Position numbers and translations under genes: made by a program
Notes under the pieces: generated by a model
Seen by the model: the letters and a program-made list of their open reading frames with translations, nothing else
What the model was told of the DNA's origin: nothing
The model's database searches: none
Part shown: in pieces, positions 53,498 to 62,258 of the stretch
How positions within the stretch are numbered: the stretch's first letter is position 1
How the letters are laid out: each line of letters opens with the position of its first letter
Source: AP-15 sp963732095
GTDB taxonomy: Bacteria; Pseudomonadota; Alphaproteobacteria; ATCC43930; CGMCC-115725
Direction: 5' to 3'
Length of the DNA: 64,000 bases
Assembly: GCA_963732095.1 (NCBI GenBank)
Contig: CAVSZA010000031.1
Coordinates: 62,001 to 126,000 of the forward strand

Positions 53498-54799
53498 TCA
53501 GCAGTCCAGCGTCGTCTCCCGCTCCCATTGCGTCAAGTGACGCGAATAGGCGTTCCACTCGTCACCCTTGAGCAGCAGATAGGAGCCGACGAAATCCTCG
53601 CCGAGCCCTTCCCTGGCCACCTCGCACGTCTCGAAGGCACGCAGCGCATCGAGCAGGTTTAACGGCAATCTCTTCGCGCCCGGAACCTTATCGCCGTCGG
53701 CGTACATGTTGATGTCCAGGCGCTGGCCCGGGTCGCGCCGGTTGGCAATCCCATCGAGGCCTGCGTTCAGGATGGCGGCCTGCAACAGGTACGGGTTCGC
53801 CGCGCCGTCCGGCAGCCGCAGTTCGAAGCGTCCAGGCTCCGGGATTCGGATCATGTGCGTCCGGTTGTTGCCCGAAAACGTCACGGCATTGGGAGACCAC
53901 GTCGCGCCCGAGACGGTGCGCAGGGCGTTGATGCGCTTGTACGAATTGACCGTCGGATTAAGCAGGGCGCATAGCGCTGCGGCGTTGTGAACGATGCCGC
54001 CGATGAAGGCGTACCCGAGCCGGGACAGCCCGAGTTCGCCCGCCTGGTCGTGGAAGAGGTTCTCGTCCCCTTTCCACAGCGACACGTGGGCATGGCAACC
54101 GCTTCCGGTCAGATCGGGAAAAGGCTTCGGCATGAAGGTGGCGCGCAGCCCGTGCTTTTCGGCGACCGATTTCACCATGTATTTGAAGAACGCGTGCCGG
54201 TCCGCCGTTACCAGAGCATCGTCGAACTGCCAGTTCATCTCGAACTGGCCGTTCGCATCCTCATGATCGTTTTGGTAGGGACACCAGCCGATGGCCAGCA
54301 TGGCGTCGCAGATTTCGGTGATGACATCATAGCGGCGCATCAGGGCCGCTTGGTCGTAGCACGGTTTCTGCTGCGTGTCGGACGCATCTGCGACCTGCCT
54401 TCCGTCCGGCGTGACGAGGAAGAATTCGCATTCGACGCCGCTTTTCATCGCATAGCCGCCGCTATCGGCGTGCGCGACCACGCGCTTCAGCACGTTGCGC
54501 GGCGCATGATCGACCGGCTTGCCGTTCATCCACAAATCTGCGGCGAGCCAGCCCACTTCCGGCTTCCAGGGGAGCTGGACTAGGCTCCTCGGGTCCGGAA
54601 TGGCGAACATGTCCGGGTCCGCGGGCGTCATGTTCAGCCACGTCGCGAACCCGGCAAAGCTGGCCCCGATCTTCTGCATCGACTCGATCGCCGCGGCGGG
54701 GACGAGCTTGGCGCGCTGCGTCCCGCGTAGATCGGTAAAAGAGATCAGGAAGTACTTGATTTCGCGGTCATGCGCGATCTTGCCGAGATCGTCCGTCAT
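53498..54799 (-). CDS. Glutamine synthetase-like ligase (GlnT / gamma-glutamylmethylamide synthetase type)
   Basis: The 433-residue protein has the GS catalytic fold: YFLISFTDLRGTQRAKLVPA at the start, ESGVECEFFLV-like GVECEFFLV, NDHEDANGQFEMNW, FMPKPFPDLTGSGCHAHVSL and NRTHMIRIPEPGRFELRLPD. This corresponds to the type III GlnT/GMAS group, which ligates ammonia or methylamine to glutamate using ATP. The gene follows mgsC/glxD by 69 bp, the classic arrangement for N-methylglutamate or glx clusters. Whether the amine is ammonia or methylamine cannot be decided from sequence. Confidence 0.88.
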   Translation of the reverse strand: MTDDLGKIAHDREIKYFLISFTDLRGTQRAKLVPAAAIESMQKIGASFAGFATWLNMTPADPDMFAIPDPRSLVQLPWKPEVGWLAADLWMNGKPVDHAPRNVLKRVVAHADSGGYAMKSGVECEFFLVTPDGRQVADASDTQQKPCYDQAALMRRYDVITEICDAMLAIGWCPYQNDHEDANGQFEMNWQFDDALVTADRHAFFKYMVKSVAEKHGLRATFMPKPFPDLTGSGCHAHVSLWKGDENLFHDQAGELGLSRLGYAFIGGIVHNAAALCALLNPTVNSYKRINALRTVSGATWSPNAVTFSGNNRTHMIRIPEPGRFELRLPDGAANPYLLQAAILNAGLDGIANRRDPGQRLDINMYADGDKVPGAKRLPLNLLDALRAFETCEVAREGLGEDFVGSYLLLKGDEWNAYSRHLTQWERETTLDC

Positions 54800-54867
54800 C
54801 CGTACCCCCTGTTCGCCGCCACGCTAATTCCCAACCCGCGTCCCTGCTACAAGAGAGGCCGCCAAAA

Positions 54868-56196
54868 TCAACCACGTCCCGGGATCCAGTTCGTGCCTGC
54901 GAGTGGAACCTGCGCCATGGCAGCCGCCTCGACTGTCAGCGCGACGAGGTCTTCCGGCTCTAGGTTGCGGAGGTGGCTCTTCCCGCAAGCCCGTGCGATC
55001 GTCTGCGCCTCCAAGGCCATGACGGTCAGCAGGTTCGCCACCCGGCGGGCACCCAAAACCGGATCCAGCCGTTGGGCCAGCAGCGGATCCTGGGTCGTGA
55101 TGCCCGCCGGGTCGAGGCCCTCGTGCCAATCGTCGTAGGCACCTGCGGTCGTGCCGAGCGCTGCGTATTCCGGCTCAAGAGCCGGATCGTTGTCGCCGAG
55201 CGCCACCAACGCCGCCGTGCCGATCGAGACGGCATCGGCGCCCAGCGCCAGCGCCTTCGCGACATCGGCGCCGTTGCGGATCCCACCGGAGACGATCAGC
55301 TGGACCTTGCGGTGCATGCCGAGATCCTGCAGCGCCTGCACGGCCGGGCGGATCGCGGCCAGCGTCGGAATTCCAACATTCTCGATGAAGACATCCTGCG
55401 TCGCCGCCGTCCCGCCCTGCATCCCGTCGAGAATGACGACGTCCGCGCCCGCCTTCACCGACAGCGCGATATCGTAATAGGGGCGGCTCGCCCCGACTTT
55501 GACGTAGATCGGCTTCTGCCAGTCGGTGATCTCGCGCAGCTCGTGGATCTTGATCTCCAGATCGTCGGGGCCAGTCCAGTCGGGATGCCGGCACGCCGAG
55601 CGCTGGTCGATCCCCTCCGGGAGATCACGCATCGCCGCAATGCGCGCCGAGATCTTGTGGCCGAGCAGCATGCCGCCGCCGCCCGGCTTCGCCCCCTGAC
55701 CGACCACCACTTCAATGGCGTCGCAATTGCGCATGTCGTCGGGGTCCATGCCATAGCGCGACGGCAGGCATTGATAGACCAGCGTGCGCGAGTGCTGGCG
55801 CTCTTCGGGGAGCATCCCGCCGTCCCCGGTGGTCGTCGACGTGCCGACGAGCGACGCCCCGCGCCCGAGCGCCTCCTTGGCCTGCGCCGACAGCGCGCCA
55901 AAGCTCATGCCGGCGATGGTGATGGGGATCTTCAGCTCGATCGGCCGCTTGGCAAAACGGTTGCCAAGAACGACGTCGGTGCCGCACTTCTCGCGATATC
56001 CTTCCAGCGGGTATCGGCTGATCGACGCGCCGAGAAACAGCAGATCGTCGAAATGCGGCAGCTTCTTTTTGGTCCCGGCGCCGCGGATGTCGTAGATGCC
56101 AGTCGCCGCCGCACGCCGGATTTCCGATAGGGTGTAATCGTCAAACGTTGCCGATTTGCGCGGCATGGTCCGAATTTTCACTGAAGGGATCGCCAT
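54868..56196 (-). CDS. glxD: Glutamate-synthase FMN-domain protein (MgsC/GlxD)
   Basis: I chose the ATG at 56196 (7 bp after the glxC stop), giving 442 residues; the frame is open 34 codons upstream but overlaps glxC. The protein has the FMN/Fe-S synthase pattern of glutamate synthase: ITIAGMSFGALSAQAKEALG, STTTGDGGMLPEER, VVGQGAKPGGGGMLLGHKIS, VKVGASRPYYDIALSVKAGA, VILDGMQGGTAATQDVF and LIVSGGIRNGADVAKALALG. In MgsABC this subunit transfers the amino or methylamino group to 2-oxoglutarate. It is co-transcribed with the glxB and glxC genes. Confidence 0.88.
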   Translation of the reverse strand: MAIPSVKIRTMPRKSATFDDYTLSEIRRAAATGIYDIRGAGTKKKLPHFDDLLFLGASISRYPLEGYREKCGTDVVLGNRFAKRPIELKIPITIAGMSFGALSAQAKEALGRGASLVGTSTTTGDGGMLPEERQHSRTLVYQCLPSRYGMDPDDMRNCDAIEVVVGQGAKPGGGGMLLGHKISARIAAMRDLPEGIDQRSACRHPDWTGPDDLEIKIHELREITDWQKPIYVKVGASRPYYDIALSVKAGADVVILDGMQGGTAATQDVFIENVGIPTLAAIRPAVQALQDLGMHRKVQLIVSGGIRNGADVAKALALGADAVSIGTAALVALGDNDPALEPEYAALGTTAGAYDDWHEGLDPAGITTQDPLLAQRLDPVLGARRVANLLTVMALEAQTIARACGKSHLRNLEPEDLVALTVEAAAMAQVPLAGTNWIPGRG

Positions 56197-56203
56197 CGTC
56201 GTC

Positions 56204-56908
56204 TCAATAAGCGGCGGCGTTGTCGACGTGGAAATGATACAGGGCGCGCGCCGAGCCGTAGCGAGTGAACTCTCCGATATCGACCTCGCCAGCGACACCG
56301 GCCTCTCTCAGCAGCGCATAAAGCTGCAATCGATGGTGGTCCCCCATTACCTTCCGGACGCAGTCTGCGCCGAGGCTCACGACCGCTCCACGGATGAAGA
56401 GCCGCGCTTCGTAGATGGAATTGCCCAGGGCTTCACCGGCGTCGCCCAGTACGACCAAATTTCCGCTCTGTGCCATGAAAGCGCTCAAATGCCCGACCGA
56501 GCCCTTCACGATAATGTTTACGCCCTTCATCGAGATGCCGCAGCGCGCAGAAGCATTGCCGCCGATCACCAGCAAGCCGCCGCGTCCGCTCGCACCCGCC
56601 GACTGGCTCGCATCCCCCTGTACATGGACGGTCCCAGACATCATGTTCTCGCCCACGCCGGTGCCGGCGTTGCCGTGGACGACGACCGTCGCGTGCTTGT
56701 TCATACCGGCGCAGTAGTAGCCGACGTGTCCTTCCACCTCGACCGTAATGCCGCAAGCGAGACCGACCGCGATGGCATGGCGGCCTTTCGGATTCAACAC
56801 GCGCCAATGACCCTCGCTGTCAGGTGGGAGTGCGTGCAACGTCGCGTTCAGGTGCCGCAGGCCGAGCAGTTCGAGATCGACAGCGCGCGAGTTGTCGCGC
56901 GGCCTCAA
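56204..56908 (-). CDS. glxC: Glutamate-synthase GXGXG-domain protein (MgsB/GlxC)
   Basis: The 234-residue protein likely starts at the TTG at 56908, overlapping the glxB stop (TTGA). It shows the right-handed beta-helix with GXGXG repeats: GITVEVEGHVGYYCAGMNKH, VVVHGNAGTGVGENMMSGTV, VIGGNASARCGISMKGVNII and VLGDAGEALGNSIYEARLF. In glutamate synthases this domain holds the other domains together. The TTG start is inferred from position; no ATG is available in frame at the right place. Confidence 0.83.
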   Translation of the reverse strand: MRPRDNSRAVDLELLGLRHLNATLHALPPDSEGHWRVLNPKGRHAIAVGLACGITVEVEGHVGYYCAGMNKHATVVVHGNAGTGVGENMMSGTVHVQGDASQSAGASGRGGLLVIGGNASARCGISMKGVNIIVKGSVGHLSAFMAQSGNLVVLGDAGEALGNSIYEARLFIRGAVVSLGADCVRKVMGDHHRLQLYALLREAGVAGEVDIGEFTRYGSARALYHFHVDNAAAY

Positions 56909-57804
56909 ATCCGGCGCTCCCAGACGTAGATCTTCGCCGGCGCCGGCTCGAAGACATGGCCCTGCTGCACGCCAGGCAGCTCGGCCAGGGCCCGGTATTC
57001 CGTGCCGAATGCAACGTAAGCGTCGGTTTCGACCATCACGGCGGGCTTGCAGGCGATCGGATCCCGCAAAACGGCGAACCCCGACGCGGTGGCCACGACG
57101 AAGGTGTAGAACCCGTCGAGGTCGTTCAGCGCGGCTAGCAACGCCCCTTCCAAGGGGAGGCCCTGGCGCATCCGCCAGGTAATGTAGCCGGCCGCGACTT
57201 CCGTATCGTTCTCGGTGCGAAAACTGACGCCATCGCGCGTCAGAGAGCGGCGGACGCCGTTGTGGTTCGACAGGGATCCGTTGTGGACCAGGCACTGATC
57301 GCTGCCGGTCGAGAACGGGTGCGCCCCGTCCGTCGTCACCGCGGACTCAGTCGCCATGCGGGTGTGGCCGATCGCGTGGGTCCCCGACATCTCACAAAGC
57401 GCGAAACGGGTGGTGACTTCGGTCGGCGAACCGACCTCCTTGTAGAGCTCCATGCGCTCACCGATGCCGACGACCGCGATTTCCGGTGCGATCTCCCTCA
57501 GCCGGGAAGGCGCGAAATCGGCCGTTGCCAACGGGACCACAATGACCGCGTGCGTATCGCGGCGGGTGACGGTGAGTTCGTCGCCAGTCAACCGGCCGAG
57601 CTTCGCGGCGATTTCGTCGAAATCGGTCTCGATCGATCCGCGTAAGGTCAGCTTGGTTCGATCCGGCATCCCGGTTCCGTAAACGGCGAAGCCCGTCGAG
57701 TCCGGCCCCCGATCGCTCAGCGACACCAGCATCGGGGCAAGGAGCGTGCCGAGGCTCTTCTCTAAGCTCGCATTCTTGAGGAACAGCCCTACGATTCCGC
57801 ACAC
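56905..57804 (-). CDS. glxB: Glutamine amidotransferase class II domain protein (MgsA/GlxB)
   Basis: The GTG at 57804 gives MCGIVGLFLKN, placing Cys2 as the N-terminal nucleophile after Met removal; upstream codons in the same frame are discarded for that reason. The 299-residue protein continues with SLSDRGPDSTGFAVYG, HAIGHTRMATESAV, PFSTGSDQCLVHNGSLSNHN and ENDTEVAAGYI, the Ntn-hydrolase glutamine amidotransferase signature. It is the first gene of the glxBCD-glnT-like operon. Its promoter region contains a perfect 8-bp inverted repeat at 57868-57886. Confidence 0.88.
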   Translation of the reverse strand: MCGIVGLFLKNASLEKSLGTLLAPMLVSLSDRGPDSTGFAVYGTGMPDRTKLTLRGSIETDFDEIAAKLGRLTGDELTVTRRDTHAVIVVPLATADFAPSRLREIAPEIAVVGIGERMELYKEVGSPTEVTTRFALCEMSGTHAIGHTRMATESAVTTDGAHPFSTGSDQCLVHNGSLSNHNGVRRSLTRDGVSFRTENDTEVAAGYITWRMRQGLPLEGALLAALNDLDGFYTFVVATASGFAVLRDPIACKPAVMVETDAYVAFGTEYRALAELPGVQQGHVFEPAPAKIYVWERRI

Positions 57805-57867
57805 GTCGCCGCACCTCTTGCCAGCCGTGGCGCACATCAACCGCAACGCCGCAAACGACACTACAGG

Positions 57868-57886
57868 TGACCCCCACAGGGGGTCA
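57868..57886. promoter_or_regulatory. Perfect inverted repeat upstream of the mgs/glx operon, candidate operator
   Basis: The sequence TGACCCCC-ACA-GGGGGTCA forms an 8-bp perfect dyad 64 bp upstream of the GTG at 57804. No T-run follows on either strand, so a terminator is less likely. The position suits a regulator site for the leftward operon; the binding protein is unknown. Confidence 0.5.
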
Positions 57887-58135
57887 ACTTGGGCAATCTC
57901 CGTATTTGCTGAACCACTTGACGCTACGTTTGGCGTGGTAGTGCGACGGCGATGCGGTGGTCGCGCACATGGTCAACGGCATCTACAACGGTGCCGGACG
58001 CTTCCTTAGAGCCGCCCTAAACTAAAGTCTAATACGAATGATTCTCAAGCGGCATCCATGCATCCGCGGGTGCAATGGCACGGTCTAAATGCCCCTGTTA
58101 GCGTCAATCCAGCGTTCTTATGAAGGAACCTGGAC

Positions 58136-58783
58136 ATGGGCAAGGCGACATTCTCGAAAACACTGGTATGGAAAGCTGCGGCTCTCGTCGGAGGGCTCGG
58201 CCTCGGCATACTGTCCTGCCCCGTGCATGCCGCGACGACGAGTGGGGGCGATACCGTACAGGGCCTCTACGACGCGCTGCTCAGCTCAATGAAGAACGGC
58301 CGGACACTGGGGCAAAGTGGGCGCTTCACGCAGCTGGCTCCGGTCATTCGCCGCACCTTCGACATCGCCTCGATGGCGCGGCTATCGATCGGGCCTGCCT
58401 GGACCGGTCTGAGCGACGCCCAGCGCCAGCAGGCCACGGAAAGCTTCGGACGCTACATCTCGGCGATCTATGCCGACCGGTTCGACAGCTATAATGGACA
58501 GAAGCTCGAGGTAACCGGCGAACAGCCCGCCCCGTCCGGAGTGATGGTGCGCAGCCAAATTATCAAAGCCAGCGGCGAGCCGGTCAAGGTCGACTACATG
58601 ATGCGCCGCAATGGGGACAGCTGGCTAATCTCCGACATCTATCTCGACGGCGCGATCAGCGAGGTAGCGACCCGCCGCTCCGAATTTGCCACCATCCTGA
58701 AAAACGACGGCATTGACGGTCTGATCGCAGCGCTAAACCGCAAGGCCGATATCCTCACGGCGACCACGGCTAAAGCATTCTAG
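58136..58783 (+). CDS. MlaC/HpnM-like periplasmic lipid-transport protein
   Basis: The 215-residue protein has a signal peptide (about 1-33, ending VHAATTS) and then the MlaC/Ttg2D-type body: TVQGLYDALLSSMKNG, IRRTFDIASMARLSIGPAW, QRQQATESFGRYISAIYADR and EPVKVDYMMRRNGDSWLISD followed by IYLDGAISEVATRRSEFATI. The hopanoid-cluster HpnM has the same layout. The protein would carry a lipid across the periplasm. No hopanoid or mla genes are adjacent in the window. 57887-58135 carries its promoter; no other gene is seen there. Confidence 0.85.
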   Translation: MGKATFSKTLVWKAAALVGGLGLGILSCPVHAATTSGGDTVQGLYDALLSSMKNGRTLGQSGRFTQLAPVIRRTFDIASMARLSIGPAWTGLSDAQRQQATESFGRYISAIYADRFDSYNGQKLEVTGEQPAPSGVMVRSQIIKASGEPVKVDYMMRRNGDSWLISDIYLDGAISEVATRRSEFATILKNDGIDGLIAALNRKADILTATTAKAF

Positions 58784-58948
58784 CTAGTTGTCTCCACTCG
58801 GTTCGCCCGCTCGGGCCCAGATCGAGCGCCACCTCGAGGACTGGTTTGCCTCCGCACAGAACCGGAGGCGTGGCATTCCCGTTCTCGCGGCGAGGAGCCT
58901 TGCCCGCGGCACACGGTTCGTTCCTGACTCTCCGGTGGAGCAAAGGGG

Positions 58949-59474
58949 GCTATCCAAGCCGGCGTCCAGCCGTCTCCGCTGACATTTTTGGGAAGGTAGC
59001 GCCCGCACTTGGGCGTCCGCACTAAGCCGCCGCCTCGCGGTGGTCGGTTCCAGGAGACGGGAAATGAGGCTGAGCTTTTTCGGGCGCTGCCGGCGGGGTC
59101 GTTGACGGTCGAACAGATGAAGCGAGCCGTAAGCTCGTGGACAAGCTCGCGAACGGCCCAACCAAGGCTTATGCGGCAGCGCGCACGCTTCTCAAAGCGT
59201 GGTCGGCGGGAGGCATCGCCGCAGCGGACGTGATGATGCTCGACGTGGCGATCGACTTCTTTGGGACCGAAGACACGACAAAAGGCATTCTCAATTCGGC
59301 GAAAGCTATCCAAGCCGGCGTCCAGCCGTCTCCGCTGACATTTTTGGGAAGGTAGCGCCCGCACTTGGGCGTCCGCACTAAGCCGCCGCCTCGCGGTGGT
59401 CGGTTCCAGGAGACGGGAAATGAGGCTGAGCTTTTTCGGGCGCTGCCGGCGGGGTCGTTGACGGTCGAACAGAT
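58949..59474 (+). repeat. Local direct duplication of 170 bp, offset 356
   Basis: 58949-59118 and 59305-59474 are identical as far as I can read (from GCTATCCAAGCCGGCG to GTCGAACAGAT). Each copy starts within the last codons of the enoyl-CoA hydratase remnant and extends past its stop. The 186 bp between them hold the rest of that remnant. Copy 1 has lost what preceded it. Confidence 0.9.
59119..59355 (+). pseudogene. Enoyl-CoA hydratase C-terminal fragment
   Basis: The frame reads RKLVDKLANGPTKAYAAART, then LLKAWSAGGIAAADVMMLDV with AIDFFGTEDTTKGILNSAKA, the C-terminal helical region of enoyl-CoA hydratase/isomerase-family proteins (with a stop at 59353). The catalytic N-terminal domain is absent. 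The same last 16 codons also occur at 58949-58999. 58784-58948 and 59475-59620 hold no gene. Confidence 0.6.
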
Positions 59475-59620
59475 ACGTCCCTGACGCGGGCCAGCCAGGG
59501 CGCCGAAAATTTCATGCCGTCAGTCGTGGCTTACCTGCCGCTGGCTTGGGCGATTTGGCCAAAGCGTCCAATTCATCCGGCCTGTCGAAGGCCGTGCCGC
59601 AGTCGACAACAGCGCGGGAT

Positions 59621-60913
59621 CTATGCGGCCACCTCGTGAAACGGCTTGACCGCGAATTGTCGGGCCGCATTGCCGCCCATCATACGGGCGATCAGCGGCT
59701 CCGGCACATTTGCTTCGCGCAAGCGGGCCAGGGCATCCCAGGCGCTCGTGGCATCGTGGTGTGGGTAGCGAGACCCCCACACGATCTTAGCTGCGAAATC
59801 CTGCGGCAGCTTCTGAATCAGCCGCTCCTCGGCATCGAAGCCGAGCATAACGTTGCCGTGCTCCCACATCTCTTCGGGCTCGGTGCTGACCGGATAGTGG
59901 TGCAACAGCGGGATAACGCGGGTCGAGGCCTCCATCTTTTCGAGCACCTCCTGCATCCAGGAGGCCTTGCCATGGGCGACGACGACCTTCATCGCCGGAT
60001 AGCGCTCCATGACCGTGAAGCCGATCAAGGTCGAGGCGACGAACATGTGGTTATCGAGCCAATTGGCCAGGATCGGCGCCAGCGGATGACCGAGCGGGGT
60101 CGCGCCTGTGAACGTCGTCGTCTGGCCCGCGCCGCCACTGCCGCCGGCAAACGGCCCGCCGCCGCCACCCGGGGTGATAGGCTGGACGAGCCGGTCCTTG
60201 ATCTTTTCGAAAAACGGGCCGTGCGAGGTCCATTCGGGATTCCACAGCCCTGGCGTCGCATGCACCGCGGCTGTGATCCCCAGCCGCTCCAATTCTGCCC
60301 ACAGCGGTTCGTAATAGGGATGATTGAGATAGCGGTTCTCGACAAATATTGGCCGAATGAAGACGGCGCGGACTGTCGGAATGCGCACCACCCGCTGCAG
60401 TTCGTCGAGCGCGAAATCCATGTTCTGCAACGGCAATATCGCGGCGGCGAACAGCCGCTCCGGCGCCGCCTTGCAGAAGTCGGCGATCCAGTCGTTGTAG
60501 GCGCGCGCCAGCGCGTAAGCGACGTCCGGATCGCGCACCAGAAAAAAACCCTCAGCGAACCACGTCGGGTATAACAGCGTCTGATCTACCCCCATCGCAT
60601 CCATGTCGGCGAGACGAGCAAGTGGTTCGGAAGCTCCCTCTGTGGCCGGATGCTTGACACGCGGGTCGAGGGCACCGATCGCATCCCAGTCCATGCCCGG
60701 CCGCCACAATGCGTGGCGCGGCAGGTTGGGGTTGCCCTTGTCACGGAACATCTCCCCGTTGACCTTGAGATAGGCCGCGGCGCGCCCCTCTTGCCGCCAC
60801 AGCGCGTGTTTACCGAGCGTGCGGTACTCGGGATCGAGGTATTTCTCCCAAAGCGCAAGCGGCTCCACCGCGTGGCTGTCGCTGTCGAACACGATGAAGT
60901 CCTTGGTCGCCAT
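59621..60913 (-). CDS. Amidohydrolase-family (PF04909-type) protein A
   Basis: The ATG at 60913 has AGGAGG 8 bases upstream, giving 430 residues. The frame opens DFIVFDSDSHAVEPLALWEK, an altered form of the DxHxxE start (D-S-H), then DMDAMGVDQTLLYPTWF, RLFAAAILPLQNMDFALDEL and a C-terminal GSRYPHHDAT followed by GGNAARQF. This is the decarboxylase/hydrolase branch of amidohydrolases (related to ACMSD and LigY-type enzymes). It is one of two related enzymes flanking a lactonase-like gene on the same strand. Confidence 0.85.
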   Translation of the reverse strand: MATKDFIVFDSDSHAVEPLALWEKYLDPEYRTLGKHALWRQEGRAAAYLKVNGEMFRDKGNPNLPRHALWRPGMDWDAIGALDPRVKHPATEGASEPLARLADMDAMGVDQTLLYPTWFAEGFFLVRDPDVAYALARAYNDWIADFCKAAPERLFAAAILPLQNMDFALDELQRVVRIPTVRAVFIRPIFVENRYLNHPYYEPLWAELERLGITAAVHATPGLWNPEWTSHGPFFEKIKDRLVQPITPGGGGGPFAGGSGGAGQTTTFTGATPLGHPLAPILANWLDNHMFVASTLIGFTVMERYPAMKVVVAHGKASWMQEVLEKMEASTRVIPLLHHYPVSTEPEEMWEHGNVMLGFDAEERLIQKLPQDFAAKIVWGSRYPHHDATSAWDALARLREANVPEPLIARMMGGNAARQFAVKPFHEVAA

Positions 60914-60930
60914 GGCCGCCTCCTGCATGA

Positions 60931-61992
60931 TCAGCCGAGACGGGTCGCCAGCACTGCCGCCGGCCGCTGGCCGACTTCCTCGATTGCCAGCGGCGTCAGA
61001 GCGCCGCTCTGTTGGTTGATGCGGTACGAAGCCAGACGGCCCGACGCCGTGCCCGCGGCAAACAGGAAGTGCCCTACGGGATCAAGGCAGAACGCACTGG
61101 GCACAGCCTCGGTTGGTATGTGCCCAGCCGACGTCAGATGCCCAGTCGCGGGATCGACAGCGAAGGCAGCGATACTGCTGCCGTTAGCCGCGCGGTTGCC
61201 GACATACAGGAACCTCCCGGAGGGCGTCAGGTGTATCTGCGAGCAGGTGGCGCGCTCAGTGTGTCCGGCGGGCAGAGTCGAGGTCGTCTGCACGGACGAG
61301 AGGGTGCCGTTCGCGTGGTCAAGCCGGTAGGCGGTGACGCTGCAGCCCTGCTCGTTCGAGAAGTAGACGACGTCGAGACTCGGATGATGGATGTAGTGGC
61401 GGGGTCCGACGAGGTCCCGCTGTTCAACGCGATGTGGCGTATTGGGGCTCAGCCGACCGGTCTGAGCGTCAAAGCGGTACTGCAAGATCACGTTGGGGCC
61501 GGGATTATTTTTCGGAGGCTCCAACACATTGTCCTGGATGCGGGCGATATGAGGCACAAAGGCGAAGCGGTTTGACGAATTGCTTGCGATCGCATGCGCT
61601 CCGACCGCAGTTTCCTGCCTGTCAACGGCAGCCGCGCCAATCGCGCCGTCCGCCGCGATCGGATATACCGCGACATAGCCCCCTTGGTAATAGGCGCAAA
61701 GCATATACCGGCCGGTGCGGTCGGGCGCGAGAAAGGTCGGCGCATCCGCCTGCGCTGCGGTCCTCAACAGCGACAGGCCCCCAGTCGCGGGATCGATCCG
61801 GTAGCTCGCGATCGATGGCCGCATGCGATACCCGACGTAGAGCGTGTTGCGATCTGGACTGATCGCCATCACCGATGGCCCTCCGGCCGCCGCTAAATCC
61901 GCCCGCTTCGTCAGCTGTCCGTTGTCCCCATCTAAAGCGAAGACTCCAATTTTGTCGTCATCTTGCAATCCGATGTACAGCACGTCCGCCAT
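60931..61992 (-). CDS. Lactonase-like seven-bladed beta-propeller protein
   Basis: The ATG at 61992 is preceded by GGGAGGG. The 353-residue protein belongs to the 6-phosphogluconolactonase/PF10282 group: LYIGLQDDDKIGVFALDGD, VMAISPDRNTLYVGYRMRPS, HHPSLDVVYFSNEQGCSVTA, IHLTPSGRFLYVGNRAANGS and FCLDPVGHFLFAAGTASGRL. It ends 17 bp before amidohydrolase A. It probably opens a lactone formed in the pathway encoded by the neighbours (inference). Confidence 0.85.
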   Translation of the reverse strand: MADVLYIGLQDDDKIGVFALDGDNGQLTKRADLAAAGGPSVMAISPDRNTLYVGYRMRPSIASYRIDPATGGLSLLRTAAQADAPTFLAPDRTGRYMLCAYYQGGYVAVYPIAADGAIGAAAVDRQETAVGAHAIASNSSNRFAFVPHIARIQDNVLEPPKNNPGPNVILQYRFDAQTGRLSPNTPHRVEQRDLVGPRHYIHHPSLDVVYFSNEQGCSVTAYRLDHANGTLSSVQTTSTLPAGHTERATCSQIHLTPSGRFLYVGNRAANGSSIAAFAVDPATGHLTSAGHIPTEAVPSAFCLDPVGHFLFAAGTASGRLASYRINQQSGALTPLAIEEVGQRPAAVLATRLG

Positions 61993-62258
61993 AGTTCACC
62001 CTCCCTTTTCCAGTGCGGTTGCGAACGACCGCCCGCAACAATCATAGCTGCTGACGAAGCGCCTGAACTGTTTCGTTGATCGTTCGCGATCGCGGGGCAT
62101 TCGTCAGCAAGTCTGTCGCCACCGATGACATGATGGTCCGCCGGAAACGAAGCGCCGGCTGGTTGGACGAAGCCAGGGTACCTTCCATCGCTACTGAGGC
62201 ACTTGAATAGAGGCTGGGGGTTGGGGTCGCACTTCGTGTTTCTGACAAAACACATGAG

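Noticed and set aside
54973..56130. Long rightward frame opposite the glutamate-synthase-type gene
   Set aside because: It is the antisense of a well-supported leftward gene and is Arg/His/Asp-rich without motifs, as expected in GC-rich DNA.
57868..57886. TGACCCCC-ACA-GGGGGTCA as a transcription terminator
   Set aside because: No T-run follows on either strand and it lies upstream of the leftward operon start, so an operator is more likely.
59546..60574. Long rightward frame opposite amidohydrolase A
   Set aside because: Antisense artefact; the leftward protein has clear family motifs and a ribosome site.
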